Shown here piece by piece: positions 16,706 to 26,134 of a DNA stretch of 51,606 bases. The notes under the pieces are model-generated. The model made no database searches and was not told the DNA's origin. It worked only from the letters and a program-made list of their open reading frames with translations. The stretch is taken from positions 1 to 51,606 of the forward strand of contig JAFWEP010000044.1 of assembly GCA_017512885.1 (NCBI GenBank), written 5' to 3'. The position numbers and the translations under genes were made by a program. The stretch's first letter is position 1. The number at the start of each line of letters is the position of its first letter. This stretch comes from Erysipelotrichaceae bacterium (GTDB lineage: Bacteria; Bacillota_I; Bacilli_A; Erysipelotrichales; Erysipelotrichaceae).

Positions 16706-16795
16706 TGCATAATATACATTATGCGCATTATAGAAATATAGCCATTATTGGGCATGTAAAAGCACGATCCAGCGTAAGATCGTGCTTCTTTTATA
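16706..16795 (+). ncRNA. Possible short RNA unit ending in a bidirectional terminator
   Basis: TTGCAT (16706-16711), 17 bp and TATAGA (16729-16734) form a weak promoter that overlaps a perfect dyad GCATAAT-ATAC-ATTATGC (16707-16724). About 20 bp after the expected start comes a 10-bp perfect hairpin AAGCACGATC (16760-16769) / GATCGTGCTT (16778-16787) with T-rich tails on both strands. The hairpin is convincing as a terminator. No ORF lies between, so either it ends read-through from padR or from the minus side, or it closes a transcript of about 55 nt. The RNA itself is speculative. Confidence 0.3.
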
Positions 16796-16835
16796 GTGTT
16801 TTGCGTTTGATATGATCTGCTGTACAGGTCATCGA

Positions 16836-17066
16836 TCAGTTTATTTCTGCAAGTCTGTGTTCAGCGATCCCAGGATCATTTTCTACGGTGAACTTACTGC
16901 TTTCGTCATTATAGATGTCTATCGATTGATGCCTGCCCGAATGACTCATCATTCGATCGATCCTGTGGTCGATCATCCATACTGACCGGATCTGCTGGAT
17001 TGTTTCAGCTGAGTTCCGGAGACGGGTTTCCGATACAGCGGATGTATCACATTCCCTGTTCATCAT
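16836..17066 (-). pseudogene. Doubtful 76-codon ORF, possibly a gene remnant
   Basis: I do not recognise this protein. It is 76 aa, hydrophilic, rich in Arg, Ser and Ile (middle part VWMIDHRIDRMMSHSGRHQ), with no signal peptide or membrane segment. Start ATG 17066 follows GGGG at 5 nt and AGGAAC further upstream. A weak promoter-like pair TTGACG / TATGGA lies about 80 bp upstream on the same strand. Base use is more AT-rich than the neighbouring genes. It may be a truncated piece of a longer lost gene or a small accessory gene; it could also be chance. Confidence 0.3.
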
Positions 17067-17243
17067 ACATCCCCTATCAGTTCCTTTTGGATGAACTCCA
17101 ACCGGGGCAGGTCCATAAGAAATGATGCTGAGTACGTCAATATATTCGATATATGCTTACTTGTGAATATATTTCACATAGTTATACAGATATCTACATC
17201 TGTCTCCTATATAATACATATGTCTCACTCTAAAGTCAAGAAA
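17067..17243. other. AT-rich intergenic stretch with several dyads
   Basis: This part of the convergent interval between padR and ald has no credible gene. It contains TGTGAA-TATAT-TTCACA (17162-17178), a perfect 17-bp dyad, ACAGAT-ATCTAC-ATCTGT (17186-17203), and a TATAAT (17210-17215) that has no plausible -35 and no gene behind it before the ald terminator. The dyads look like regulator-binding sites left without a target, consistent with loss of a gene here. Confidence 0.35.
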
Positions 17244-17267
17244 AAGACCTGCAGTTTTACAGGTCTT
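17244..17267 (-). terminator. ald terminator
   Basis: AAGACCTG (17244-17251) and CAGGTCTT (17260-17267) form a perfect 8-bp stem with an 8-nt loop. On the minus strand TTTCTT follows. It lies just beyond the ald stop codon. Confidence 0.75.
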
Positions 17268-17274
17268 CTTGTGC

Positions 17275-18390
<1,116 letters not shown>

Positions 18391-18410
18391 CTGTATTCTC
18401 CTTTTAAAGA

Positions 18411-18431
18411 AAGACCCGTTTGGCGGGTCTT
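18411..18431 (-). terminator. hup terminator
   Basis: AAGACCCG (18411-18418) and CGGGTCTT (18424-18431) form a perfect 8-bp stem with a 5-nt loop, followed on the minus strand by TTTCTTT. It lies between hup and ald, directly upstream of the ald ribosome-binding site. Confidence 0.75.
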
Positions 18432-18441
18432 AAAACCATGT

Positions 18442-18729
18442 TTACTTCACTGCTTCCTTCAGGCTCTTGGAGGACTTAAAGGACGGGACCTTGCTGGATT
18501 TGATCTCGATCTTTTCCTTGGTGATCGGGTTGATACCGTTGCGGGCAGCTCTGCTCTTGACTTCAAATTTACCGAAACCGTAGATATCGACTTCGCCGCC
18601 CTTGGCCAGGGTCTCCGTAATGGAAGCGAAAACTGCATCAACAACAGCAGCAGCGTCTTTCTTCGTCAGACCGACCTGTTCAGCGACCTGATCAGCCAGA
18701 CCTTTTTTATTTAATTCAATCTTGGACAT
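18442..18729 (-). CDS. hup: DNA-binding protein HU
   Basis: Small histone-like protein that bends and compacts DNA. 95 aa, slightly longer than the usual 90. It begins MSKIELNKKGLADQVAEQ and has the HU signature GFGKFEVKSRAARNGINP with the DNA-intercalating Asn-Pro at the arm tip. The C-terminus carries a short Ser/Lys-rich tail. A strong AAAGGAGG precedes the ATG. It has its own sigma-A promoter and terminator, as expected for a highly expressed gene. Confidence 0.97.
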   Translation of the reverse strand: MSKIELNKKGLADQVAEQVGLTKKDAAAVVDAVFASITETLAKGGEVDIYGFGKFEVKSRAARNGINPITKEKIEIKSSKVPSFKSSKSLKEAVK

Positions 18730-18760
18730 GTGATAGTACCTCCTTTATGTCTATGTACCT

Positions 18761-18789
18761 ATTATAGTGTTTCTTGCCTCTGACTTCAA
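18761..18789 (-). promoter_or_regulatory. hup promoter
   Basis: Minus-strand TTGAAG (plus-strand 18784-18789), a 17-bp spacer and TATAAT (18761-18766). Expected transcription start is near 18754, giving a leader of about 25 nt that holds AAAGGAGG. Confidence 0.75.
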
Positions 18790-18812
18790 TCCTTGAGGTC
18801 TTCAAAAAGGCT

Positions 18813-19769
18813 TTACAATGCGCTTTCCGCGCGTTTGATCTCTGCCAGCAGCTCTTCCTTCAGAAGCAGTACTTCCTCAGCCGTAAGATCCTTGATGCCG
18901 GCTGCCTGATCATGACCGCCGCCGTGATGACGGGAAGCGATGCCGTTGACCAGATAGCCGTCCTTGCTGCGCAGACTGCCGTCATAGAGACCGCCCTTGC
19001 CGTTATCGGCTACGACCGCCCAGATCTTGAATTCGCGCACCTTGCCGAATTCGGCGATCATATTCTTGGCATCATTGCTGGTGATGCCCATCTCCTGCAG
19101 CTGCGGCGTTTCCAGACGCAGGAAGCAGAGTCCGTCCTGAAATTCGATCAGCGTGCGCAGCTTGGTGCGCAGATCGAACTCGGCATATGGCACATCGAAC
19201 ATGCGTACGCTGAGCGCCGAGAGATCGATGCCGGTATCGGCCAGACGGGCAGCCGCCCGCATGGTGCGGCCGTTGCAGCCCGGTGTCGAAAGGTTCAGTG
19301 TATCCGTCAGCATGCCGCTGTAAAGATAAGCGGCGCTCTCCTGCGTTAAGGGATATTCGGCGTACGCTTCTTCCGAGAGGATATCAGCCAGCAGTTCGCA
19401 GACGGAGGGACGCTCCGGTTCGCAGATCAGGATATCTTCAAAGTGTTCCACGACCGGATGATGATCGATACGGATGACTTCCGCGGCCCTGCGGAAACGG
19501 GCATCATCGACTCTGGCCGAGTTGGAGGTATCCAGGATGACGGCCAGGGCGCCTTCCAGGAACTCGTCCTCTGCCTGATCGACATAGGGATAGATATCAT
19601 AGGTCTCGAAGCCCAAAGCGCGGACGTCCTTCTCCGGGAAATTCGCCTGCACCCAGCTCTTATAGCCCAGCTGCGATCCGGCTGCATCCCCGTCGGGATG
19701 GGTATGCCGGAAGACAGCGATCTTCTCATATTTCTTCGTCAGTTCCAGTAACTTTGCATATCCCTGCAT
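18813..19769 (-). CDS. nrnA: DHH-family nanoRNase/pAp phosphatase
   Basis: Bifunctional phosphodiesterase that degrades oligoribonucleotides of 2-5 nt and hydrolyses 3-prime,5-prime-bisphosphate nucleotides (pAp). 318 aa: N-terminal DHH domain with HTHPDGDAAGS, ILDTSN and IDHHP metal-binding motifs, and C-terminal DHHA1 domain with GGGHDQAAG. ATG 19769 is chosen because GAGG lies 5 nt upstream; an in-frame GTG at 19775 overlaps that site. It follows ylxM after 7 bp and ends the smc-ftsY-ylxM-nrnA operon. It would take the place of Orn, which Bacillota generally lack. Confidence 0.9.
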   Translation of the reverse strand: MQGYAKLLELTKKYEKIAVFRHTHPDGDAAGSQLGYKSWVQANFPEKDVRALGFETYDIYPYVDQAEDEFLEGALAVILDTSNSARVDDARFRRAAEVIRIDHHPVVEHFEDILICEPERPSVCELLADILSEEAYAEYPLTQESAAYLYSGMLTDTLNLSTPGCNGRTMRAAARLADTGIDLSALSVRMFDVPYAEFDLRTKLRTLIEFQDGLCFLRLETPQLQEMGITSNDAKNMIAEFGKVREFKIWAVVADNGKGGLYDGSLRSKDGYLVNGIASRHHGGGHDQAAGIKDLTAEEVLLLKEELLAEIKRAESAL

Positions 19770-19776
19770 AAACACC

Positions 19777-20088
19777 TCATTCTTCTTCGATCTGCTGCAG
19801 TCTCTTTGCGTAGGCAGAAAGACCTGCTTCCGTCATCTCCTGCAGGACGCTCATCCGCTTCTCGTGACGTTCGATCAGTTTCAGTTTCTTTTCATAGCCT
19901 TCCAATTGCCGGCTGCAGCGATTGATCAGATCGGAAACCGCAGCCTTGCTGATGGAATGGTTCTCAGCGATCTCCTGCATCGAATAGTCATTCGCATAGT
20001 AATCGCTGAGGATCTCCCGCTGATGGGCGGTCAGCAGACTGCCGTAGAAATCCAGCAGCTGATTGCCGTAGATATGATCAGCGATCAT
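19777..20088 (-). CDS. ylxM: YlxM family helix-turn-helix protein
   Basis: 103-aa protein of the UPF0122 (YlxM/p13) family. It looks like sigma-factor region 4: LTAHQREILSDYYANDYSMQEIAENHSISKAAVSDLINR, then a charged helical tail. YlxM is linked to the signal recognition particle, usually encoded beside ffh and ftsY. Here it overlaps ftsY by 11 nt while ffh is outside the window. Precise function is not settled; a role as SRP cofactor has been reported in streptococci. Confidence 0.9.
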   Translation of the reverse strand: MIADHIYGNQLLDFYGSLLTAHQREILSDYYANDYSMQEIAENHSISKAAVSDLINRCSRQLEGYEKKLKLIERHEKRMSVLQEMTEAGLSAYAKRLQQIEEE

Positions 20089-21046
20089 CGCCCAGACCCT
20101 CGATGATGCTGTAGAGATAGAGATTCAAATCGAAATCCTTCAGATCTTCTTTCTTTTCACCAAAGCCCAGATAGCGCACCGGCAGTCCCAGCTGATCCTT
20201 GATGGCGATGACGATACCGCCCTTGGCGGTGCCGTCCATCTTGGTCAGGATGATCCCGTTGAGATCGGTCGACTCCTTGAACAGTTGCGCCTGGGAAAGA
20301 CCGTTCTGACCGGTATTCGCATCCAGTACGAGCCAGGTGTTATGCGGAGCGCCGGGGATCTCCTTGGCGCAGACCCGGTTCATCTTGCTGAGTTCGGCCA
20401 TCAGGTTCTTCTTGTTCTGCAGACGGCCGGCCGTATCACAGAGCAGGACGTCGATGCTGTTGTTCCAGGCGAAGCGGCAGGCTTCGACCAGTACCGAGCT
20501 GGGATCTTCTTCCGGCTTTCCTTTGATCACCGGGACACCCAGACGCTCGCCCCACTCAGCCAGCTGTTCGATCGCTCCGGCCCGGAAGGTATCGGCTGCC
20601 GCCAGGGCGACCCTCTTGCCTTCCTGCTGGTAGCGCCAGGCCAGTTTGGCCGTCGTCGTGGTCTTGCCGGAACCGTTGACACCGACCATCAGGATGATCG
20701 TCGGCCCTTTCTCACTGATCACGATCTCCGGATCGGGAGTTTCGTTATAGATCTCAGCCAGAGTCTCGGTCAGCAGATCGAGGACCTCTTCAGTATCCAT
20801 CTTCTTCCGTTTGGCTTTCTTCTCAAAACGTTCGCAGACTTTTTCAGCCGTATGAAAGCCCATATCGCTCTCGATCAGGGTGATCATCAGCTCTTCCATG
20901 AAGGCGTTGCCGTCGACCTTCCCCTCTTCGGTGATATAGCGAAGCTTTTTGCCTAAAGCGGCATTGGTCTTCGCAAAACCGTTCAGATATTCCTGTGAAT
21001 CGGCAGAGAATCCGAAGGCTTCCTTCAGTTTGTTCAGAAATCCCAT
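20078..21046 (-). CDS. ftsY: Signal recognition particle receptor FtsY
   Basis: SRP-type GTPase that docks ribosome-SRP complexes at the membrane for co-translational insertion. 322 aa: a short N-terminal region (FLNKLKEAFGFS, amphipathic membrane-targeting helix) instead of the long acidic A domain of E. coli; an N domain; and a G domain with GVNGSGKTTTTAKLA, DTAGRLQNK and TKMDGTAKGG. The smc stop codon abuts the ATG with no gap. Identification is secure. Confidence 0.96.
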   Translation of the reverse strand: MGFLNKLKEAFGFSADSQEYLNGFAKTNAALGKKLRYITEEGKVDGNAFMEELMITLIESDMGFHTAEKVCERFEKKAKRKKMDTEEVLDLLTETLAEIYNETPDPEIVISEKGPTIILMVGVNGSGKTTTTAKLAWRYQQEGKRVALAAADTFRAGAIEQLAEWGERLGVPVIKGKPEEDPSSVLVEACRFAWNNSIDVLLCDTAGRLQNKKNLMAELSKMNRVCAKEIPGAPHNTWLVLDANTGQNGLSQAQLFKESTDLNGIILTKMDGTAKGGIVIAIKDQLGLPVRYLGFGEKKEDLKDFDLNLYLYSIIEGLGDDR

Positions 21047-23980
21047 TTACGCAACCTCTTTCTCGGCCATCTGGACGGCATCGACCAGACGGACCTTCAT
21101 CATCTGCGAGACGCCCCTCTTCTGCATGGTCACCCCATAGAGCACATCGCACTTCTCCATCGTGCCCGGACGATGGGTGATCAGCAGGAACTGGCTCTTC
21201 TCCGCATATTCCTTCACGTAACGCGCAAAGCGTTCGACGTTCGCTTCGTCCAGCGCCGCTTCGACCTCATCGAAGATGACCAGAGGCGTATGGCGGATCT
21301 TCAGGATGGTGAAGAGGACGCAGATCGCGATCAGTGTCTTCTCGCCGCCCGAGAAGAGCCGGATCGACTTGACCGCTTTGCCCGGAGGCTGGACATCGAT
21401 ATCGATGCCGGTATTCAGGATATCGTTCTCGTCTTCCAGCACCAGCTTGGCTTTGCCGCCGCCGAAGAGAGCCGTAAAGGTATTCGGCAGCTCGGCATTG
21501 ATCTCATCGAAGGTCTCCTTGAACTGAGCCTTCATCGTCTCGTCCATCTCTTCGATGGCCTTCAGGATCTTATCGCGGGATGCCAGGAGATCGTCATAGT
21601 TCTTCTTCAGGAATTCATAACGCCGGGAGATCTCTTCGTACTCCTCCGGGGCTGACATGTTGACGTTGCCCAGGGAGCGGATCTCTTCGCGCAGGGCCTT
21701 GACTTCTTCGACGCTGCCGTCTTCCGCTTCCGGATTGAGGTTCTCCAGGGCATATTCATAGGTCATCTGGTATTCGCTGGCCAGACGGTTCAGATTCTCG
21801 TCCAGACGCGTTTTTAAGACCGCCTGCTGTGAGATCACATCGCGCAGGGATTCATTCGCCTTATCCAGTTCCCGCCGCTTGAGACGGATCTGGGCGTCCT
21901 TACGGTCCAGTTCATTGGAGATGCGCACTCTCTCTTCCCGCTTGCTTTTGAGTGAGGAGGAAAGATCATCCTTGCGGGCATAGGCTTCATTCAGTTCCTT
22001 GACGACCGTATCGAAGAAACCGGCTTCTTCGCTCTCGCGGCCCGGAGCCAGCACATCGTAGTCGCTCTTCAGTTTCTCGTATTTGGCACGCTTGGTCTCT
22101 ACGATCGCTTCCAGCTGCGCATTGGCGATGCGCTTTTCGGTGATCGCCGATTCCAGACGGTTCTTCTCCCCTTCCAGACGCTGGTATTCCTTCTCGTTCA
22201 GCGTGGATTCAGCTTCTGCCGAGACCAACTGCTGACGGATGTCATCCAGTTCGTTCTGAGCGGTGACAATAGAGGTCGCATTCTTGACCTTGCCTCCGGT
22301 CATCGTACCGCCGCGGTGGACGATGTCCCCTTCCAGGGTGACGATGTTGAAGGCGTGCTTCAGCAGCGTGCCGAGCTCATTGGCATTCTCCAGGGTATCC
22401 GTGACCAGCACGTTGCCCAGCAATGAATAGCGTACCGGATCGAACTTCGGATCGCAGTCGACGAACTGATCGGCCGTGCCCAGATAGCCGGCGCTGTTTT
22501 CAGCGATGGTCTGCTGATCGCGGGACAGGAAACGGTCCCGCAATACGCTCATCGGCAGGAAGGTCGCCCGGCCGGAACGGTTGTTGCGCAGGAAAGCGAT
22601 CGCTTTGCGGGCAGCCGCTTCGTCACGGGTGATGATATGGTAGACGCTCCCGGCCAGTGCAGCCGAGACCGCCTCTTCGTAGCCTTTTTCCGGATGGATC
22701 TCCTGTCCGACGACGCCCAGTACGCCGGGGAAGGAGGAACGGTTGTCCATGATCGTCTTGACGCCCTGCTGGTTGCGGGAGGAGAAAGGATCCTTCAAGA
22801 GATTCTCCAGCAAGGCTGCCCGGTTCTCCAGCCGGCGCTGCAGGTTGCTGCTCTCTTCACGCTTGAAACCGGCTTCCACATAACGCAGCACCGTTTCTTC
22901 GAGGTTCTTGTTCAGGAGCTCGATCTCCGCTTTCGTCTTTTCGTAACGGCTGCTGCGGTCATCGTACTCCATCTTGGCTTCGCTCAGCATCTCTTCCATG
23001 CGGCGGGCCCTTTCTTCAGTCCCTCCGGTCTCCAGCGCATATTTGCGCTTTTCGTCCATCTCGACCTTACGGTTCTCCAGACGCTGGATATCGTTGATGC
23101 TGGCGACGAGCTTCTCCTGCAGTTCGCTGATCTCACGGTCGATCTCCCGCTGACGGTTCTTCAGTTCGAAGGAACCGTTCTCGTTGACGTTGATCGTGGT
23201 CTGCTGCATGGAGATCTCTGTCTCCAGATCGAAGCGGCTCTTGCCGACTTCTTCCTTGCGGGCATTGAGCTCACTGATGCCCCGGACCAGGACAGCGATC
23301 TCGATCTCTTCCAGACGCTTGCGCTTCTGGCGGTAGATCTCCGCCTTGGCGGCCGCTCTCTTCAAAGGAGAGACCTGCTTCTCCAGTTCGCTGAGGATGT
23401 CAAAGGAACGGTCCAGGTTCTCCTTGGTGCGTTCCAGACGGTTCAGGGATTCATTCTTGCGTTTTTTGTATTTGGCGACACCGGCGGCTTCTTCGAAGAT
23501 CGCCCGACGGTCATAGGGCTTCGCTTCCGCAAAGGAGGAGACGTTGCCCTGAGAGATCATTGATAAGGAATCCTTCCCCAGACCGGTATCCAGGATCAGG
23601 TCGATGACATCCTTCAGACGGACATTCTTGCGGTTGATCAGATATTCCGCATCCTGGTCGGTATTGTAGATCCTTCTGGTCACTTCGATCTCATCGAGAT
23701 CGGAATTCAGGATCCGGTCCTTGTTGTCGAATACCAGGGTCACTTCCGCCATGTTCAGAGCCCGTCTGCCCTCACTGCCGGCAAAGATGACGTCCGTCAT
23801 CTTTTCCCCGCGCAAAGAGCGAACGCTCTGTTCGCCCAGTACCCAGCGTACCGCATCCGAGATATTGGACTTACCGCAGCCGTTGGGACCGACGATGCCG
23901 GTCATATTGCTGTCGAAACTGATCGTGACCCGATCGGCAAAGGATTTGAATCCCTGCATTTCTATACGTTTCAGAAACAT
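21047..23980 (-). CDS. smc: Chromosome segregation protein SMC (short form)
   Basis: Condensin ATPase that organises and segregates the chromosome together with ScpA and ScpB. 977 aa, about 200 less than the roughly 1190 of Bacillus SMC. The ends are intact: Walker A VGPNGCGKSN (about 30-39), signature LFSGGEKTLIA and Walker B PLVIFDEVEAALDEAN. The hinge is recognisable around 395-560 (FPGVLGVVGQEI and GGTMTGG). The deficit therefore lies in the coiled-coil arms, roughly 100 residues in each, so the protein is symmetrically shortened rather than truncated. A TATAAT lies upstream, so smc-ftsY-ylxM-nrnA is a separate operon. rnc, its usual upstream neighbour, is absent. Confidence 0.95.
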   Translation of the reverse strand: MFLKRIEMQGFKSFADRVTISFDSNMTGIVGPNGCGKSNISDAVRWVLGEQSVRSLRGEKMTDVIFAGSEGRRALNMAEVTLVFDNKDRILNSDLDEIEVTRRIYNTDQDAEYLINRKNVRLKDVIDLILDTGLGKDSLSMISQGNVSSFAEAKPYDRRAIFEEAAGVAKYKKRKNESLNRLERTKENLDRSFDILSELEKQVSPLKRAAAKAEIYRQKRKRLEEIEIAVLVRGISELNARKEEVGKSRFDLETEISMQQTTINVNENGSFELKNRQREIDREISELQEKLVASINDIQRLENRKVEMDEKRKYALETGGTEERARRMEEMLSEAKMEYDDRSSRYEKTKAEIELLNKNLEETVLRYVEAGFKREESSNLQRRLENRAALLENLLKDPFSSRNQQGVKTIMDNRSSFPGVLGVVGQEIHPEKGYEEAVSAALAGSVYHIITRDEAAARKAIAFLRNNRSGRATFLPMSVLRDRFLSRDQQTIAENSAGYLGTADQFVDCDPKFDPVRYSLLGNVLVTDTLENANELGTLLKHAFNIVTLEGDIVHRGGTMTGGKVKNATSIVTAQNELDDIRQQLVSAEAESTLNEKEYQRLEGEKNRLESAITEKRIANAQLEAIVETKRAKYEKLKSDYDVLAPGRESEEAGFFDTVVKELNEAYARKDDLSSSLKSKREERVRISNELDRKDAQIRLKRRELDKANESLRDVISQQAVLKTRLDENLNRLASEYQMTYEYALENLNPEAEDGSVEEVKALREEIRSLGNVNMSAPEEYEEISRRYEFLKKNYDDLLASRDKILKAIEEMDETMKAQFKETFDEINAELPNTFTALFGGGKAKLVLEDENDILNTGIDIDVQPPGKAVKSIRLFSGGEKTLIAICVLFTILKIRHTPLVIFDEVEAALDEANVERFARYVKEYAEKSQFLLITHRPGTMEKCDVLYGVTMQKRGVSQMMKVRLVDAVQMAEKEVA

Positions 23981-24004
23981 GGAGGACCTCCTGGTAACTA
24001 AACA

Positions 24005-24010
24005 ATTATA
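24005..24010 (-). promoter_or_regulatory. -10 box of the smc operon
   Basis: Minus-strand TATAAT (plus-strand ATTATA 24005-24010) lies in the 57-bp gap between the U32-family gene and smc. The -35 at 17 bp spacing is only T-rich (TTTTTG). AGGAGG precedes the smc ATG. Confidence 0.5.
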
Positions 24011-24029
24011 ACAGAACGGAGCCTGTACA

Positions 24030-24051
24030 AAAAGGCGTCAGTCCGCCTTTT
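24030..24051 (-). terminator. Terminator of the comE-holA-sdaA-U32 operon
   Basis: AAAAGGCG (24030-24037) pairs with CGCCTTTT (24044-24051) around a 6-nt loop, with TTTTTG following on the minus strand. The 5-prime arm is made of the last sense codons of the U32 gene and the loop contains its stop codon. Confidence 0.65.
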
Positions 24052-26134
24052 CTACGGTATAACGCCGGTAGCCTTCCCCTTCTGCACGGTACGGCATCGC
24101 TTCCAGCAGAACGAAACGATGTTTCTTCTTCTGCAAGGGCAGATGCATCTTTCCGCTCAGCAGACTGAGATGTTCACCGGGATAGGCATATAACGGCGAA
24201 CACTTCAGGTTCATCAGATCCCTGCGTCCGTAAACGAAACGTTTCACCCTTTCTTCCCCGGCAAAGGATTCCCACTCCGGATCATGGATCTCACTGGAGC
24301 AGATGACCGCTTCAAAACCCAGACGATCCAGGAAACGCAGGCAGGAATGATTCAGACAGTGCAGGGTATAGGAAGCGATCTTGTGCTCCCTTTGCAGGAA
24401 CAGCCCGCCCGGTTCGCTGACGATGATCTTCTCCCGCTCAGGATAAACAGAATCCGGAGCGATGACCGGCAGCAGCAGGTAATCCCCTTCTTCCGGGTCT
24501 TCCGAGGCATAGAACGCCGAGGGATGCAGCGCTTTCTGTGCAGCCTCCTGATACTCCGTGATCTCTCCCGCCAAAGCAGGAACAGACAGATCCGGCAGTT
24601 CCGGATAGGTATAAGGCGTACGTTTCCGGCTGAGACGCTGCTCATTCAGTTCTTCAACGAACTGTCTGCGCAGTTCCTTTAAGAGCGCTACCGGCAGGAA
24701 AGTATCCTCCGGCAGCAGGAGCTGCAGATCTCTCAGTTCATAGGGCGTATCCCGGAAGTGATCGAGATGACTGCGGACCTTCTGCGGATCGAGCTGCTGG
24801 TTCCGCGATCTTTCGAGCACTGCTTCAGCAGTGACAGATACCTGCACCTCATCACAGCTGCCGGATAAGGTCAGAGGCTCACCGGGAGCGCCCTGCAGGC
24901 TCAGATCCAGCGGCAAACGCTTATAAACGCCCTCCAGAGCCACGGAAGCTTCTAAGAGGGAGTCCGATGTCTTGTAGACTTTCTCGCCCTTACGGACCTT
25001 AAAATCGATATCTATGCCGGCCAGAGCGCCTTTCTTCACGGAGGATACCAGTTTCCCGGCGGCATAGAGCCGGTTCAGGATCATGCCTTCTTCGCTTCCG
25101 GCAAAGCGGATCCCGTCAAACTGCTGCAGATCTTTCGTGAGCCGGATCAACGCCCGATGGCCTTGTACGCTCTCTACTGTGCCCAGAAGGACACCACGGT
25201 GATTGGGCTGGCTCTGGGCGTAGAGTTCTTCGGCCTTCCCTTCCCGCAGATAGGTATCGGTGAAACCGCGGTTGAAGAGGACCTTCATGTTTTCGAGGGT
25301 CTCTTCGTCCGGGACATAGTTCTCTCCGGCGTAGAAGGCATCGATGGCCTGACGGTACTGCCGGGTGATATAGCCGACATAAGCCGGTTTCTTCATGCGG
25401 CCTTCGATCTTCAGTGAAGCCACTCCGGCTTTGATCAGTTCCGGGACATCCTGCAGTTCACAGAGATCATGAGTGCTGAGCAGATACTTCTCCTTCAGCG
25501 GGATCTCTTTCTGCGCATCTTCATCATAGAGCCCATAGGGCAGACGGCAGCACTGGGCGCAGACGCCCTTGTTGCCGGAACGGCCTTTCAGCGAGGAGGA
25601 CAGCAGACACTGTCCGCTGTAGGAGACGCAGAGCGCACCGTGCACGAAGGCTTCGATCTCGATGCCTTCCCGGCACATCTCCTTCAGGAGCGGGAGAGGC
25701 GTTTCCCGGGCAGCCACGATCCGGCGCAGGCCCATCTTCTTCGCGCTGCGCACGCCTTCCAGATTATGGATATGCATCTGAGTGCTGGCATGCAGTTCAA
25801 GATCGGGATAACGGCGCGATACTTCGTAATAGAGCCCCAGATCCTGGATCAGCAGGGCATCGACACCGGTCTCATAGAGGAAATCGACTTCTTTCAGGGC
25901 ATTCTGCAGTTCGATGTCATTGAGCAGGGTGTTCATCGTCACGTAGACCCGTACGTGAGAGAGGTGCGCATAGCGTACCGCTTCCTTCATCTGTTCGTGA
26001 TCGAAGTTGGCCGCAAAAGCGCGGGCTCCGAAATTCTTGCCGCCCAGATAGACGGCATCGGCCCCGTTGGCCACGGCTGCCTTCAATGCTTCAAATGAGC
26101 CGGCCGGAGCCAGCAGTTCAATCCTTTTTCTCAT
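24038..26134 (-). CDS. U32 peptidase-family RNA hydroxylase (RlhA/TrhP-like)
   Basis: 698-aa member of the U32 family with a C-terminal DUF3656-type region. The N-terminal half has the TIM-barrel signatures ELLAPAGSFEALKAA, GADAVYLGG and ELHASTQMHIHN, and the cysteine set CVSYSGQC ... CAQCC that binds an iron-sulfur cluster in RlhA and TrhP. Those enzymes hydroxylate 23S rRNA C2501 or tRNA U34 using prephenate, so RNA hydroxylation is more likely than proteolysis. Domain length best fits the RlhA type. ATG 26134 has GGAG 7 nt upstream; the frame also opens at a TTG 6 nt earlier. The start lies inside the end of sdaA. Confidence 0.82.
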   Translation of the reverse strand: MRKRIELLAPAGSFEALKAAVANGADAVYLGGKNFGARAFAANFDHEQMKEAVRYAHLSHVRVYVTMNTLLNDIELQNALKEVDFLYETGVDALLIQDLGLYYEVSRRYPDLELHASTQMHIHNLEGVRSAKKMGLRRIVAARETPLPLLKEMCREGIEIEAFVHGALCVSYSGQCLLSSSLKGRSGNKGVCAQCCRLPYGLYDEDAQKEIPLKEKYLLSTHDLCELQDVPELIKAGVASLKIEGRMKKPAYVGYITRQYRQAIDAFYAGENYVPDEETLENMKVLFNRGFTDTYLREGKAEELYAQSQPNHRGVLLGTVESVQGHRALIRLTKDLQQFDGIRFAGSEEGMILNRLYAAGKLVSSVKKGALAGIDIDFKVRKGEKVYKTSDSLLEASVALEGVYKRLPLDLSLQGAPGEPLTLSGSCDEVQVSVTAEAVLERSRNQQLDPQKVRSHLDHFRDTPYELRDLQLLLPEDTFLPVALLKELRRQFVEELNEQRLSRKRTPYTYPELPDLSVPALAGEITEYQEAAQKALHPSAFYASEDPEEGDYLLLPVIAPDSVYPEREKIIVSEPGGLFLQREHKIASYTLHCLNHSCLRFLDRLGFEAVICSSEIHDPEWESFAGEERVKRFVYGRRDLMNLKCSPLYAYPGEHLSLLSGKMHLPLQKKKHRFVLLEAMPYRAEGEGYRRYTVEKAD

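Noticed and set aside
17210-17215. TATAAT as promoter of a plus-strand gene
   Set aside because: No -35 at suitable spacing and no ORF before the ald terminator 30 bp downstream.
18813-19769. GTG 19775 as start of nrnA
   Set aside because: This GTG overlaps the GAGG ribosome-binding site of the ATG two codons later, which is the better start.
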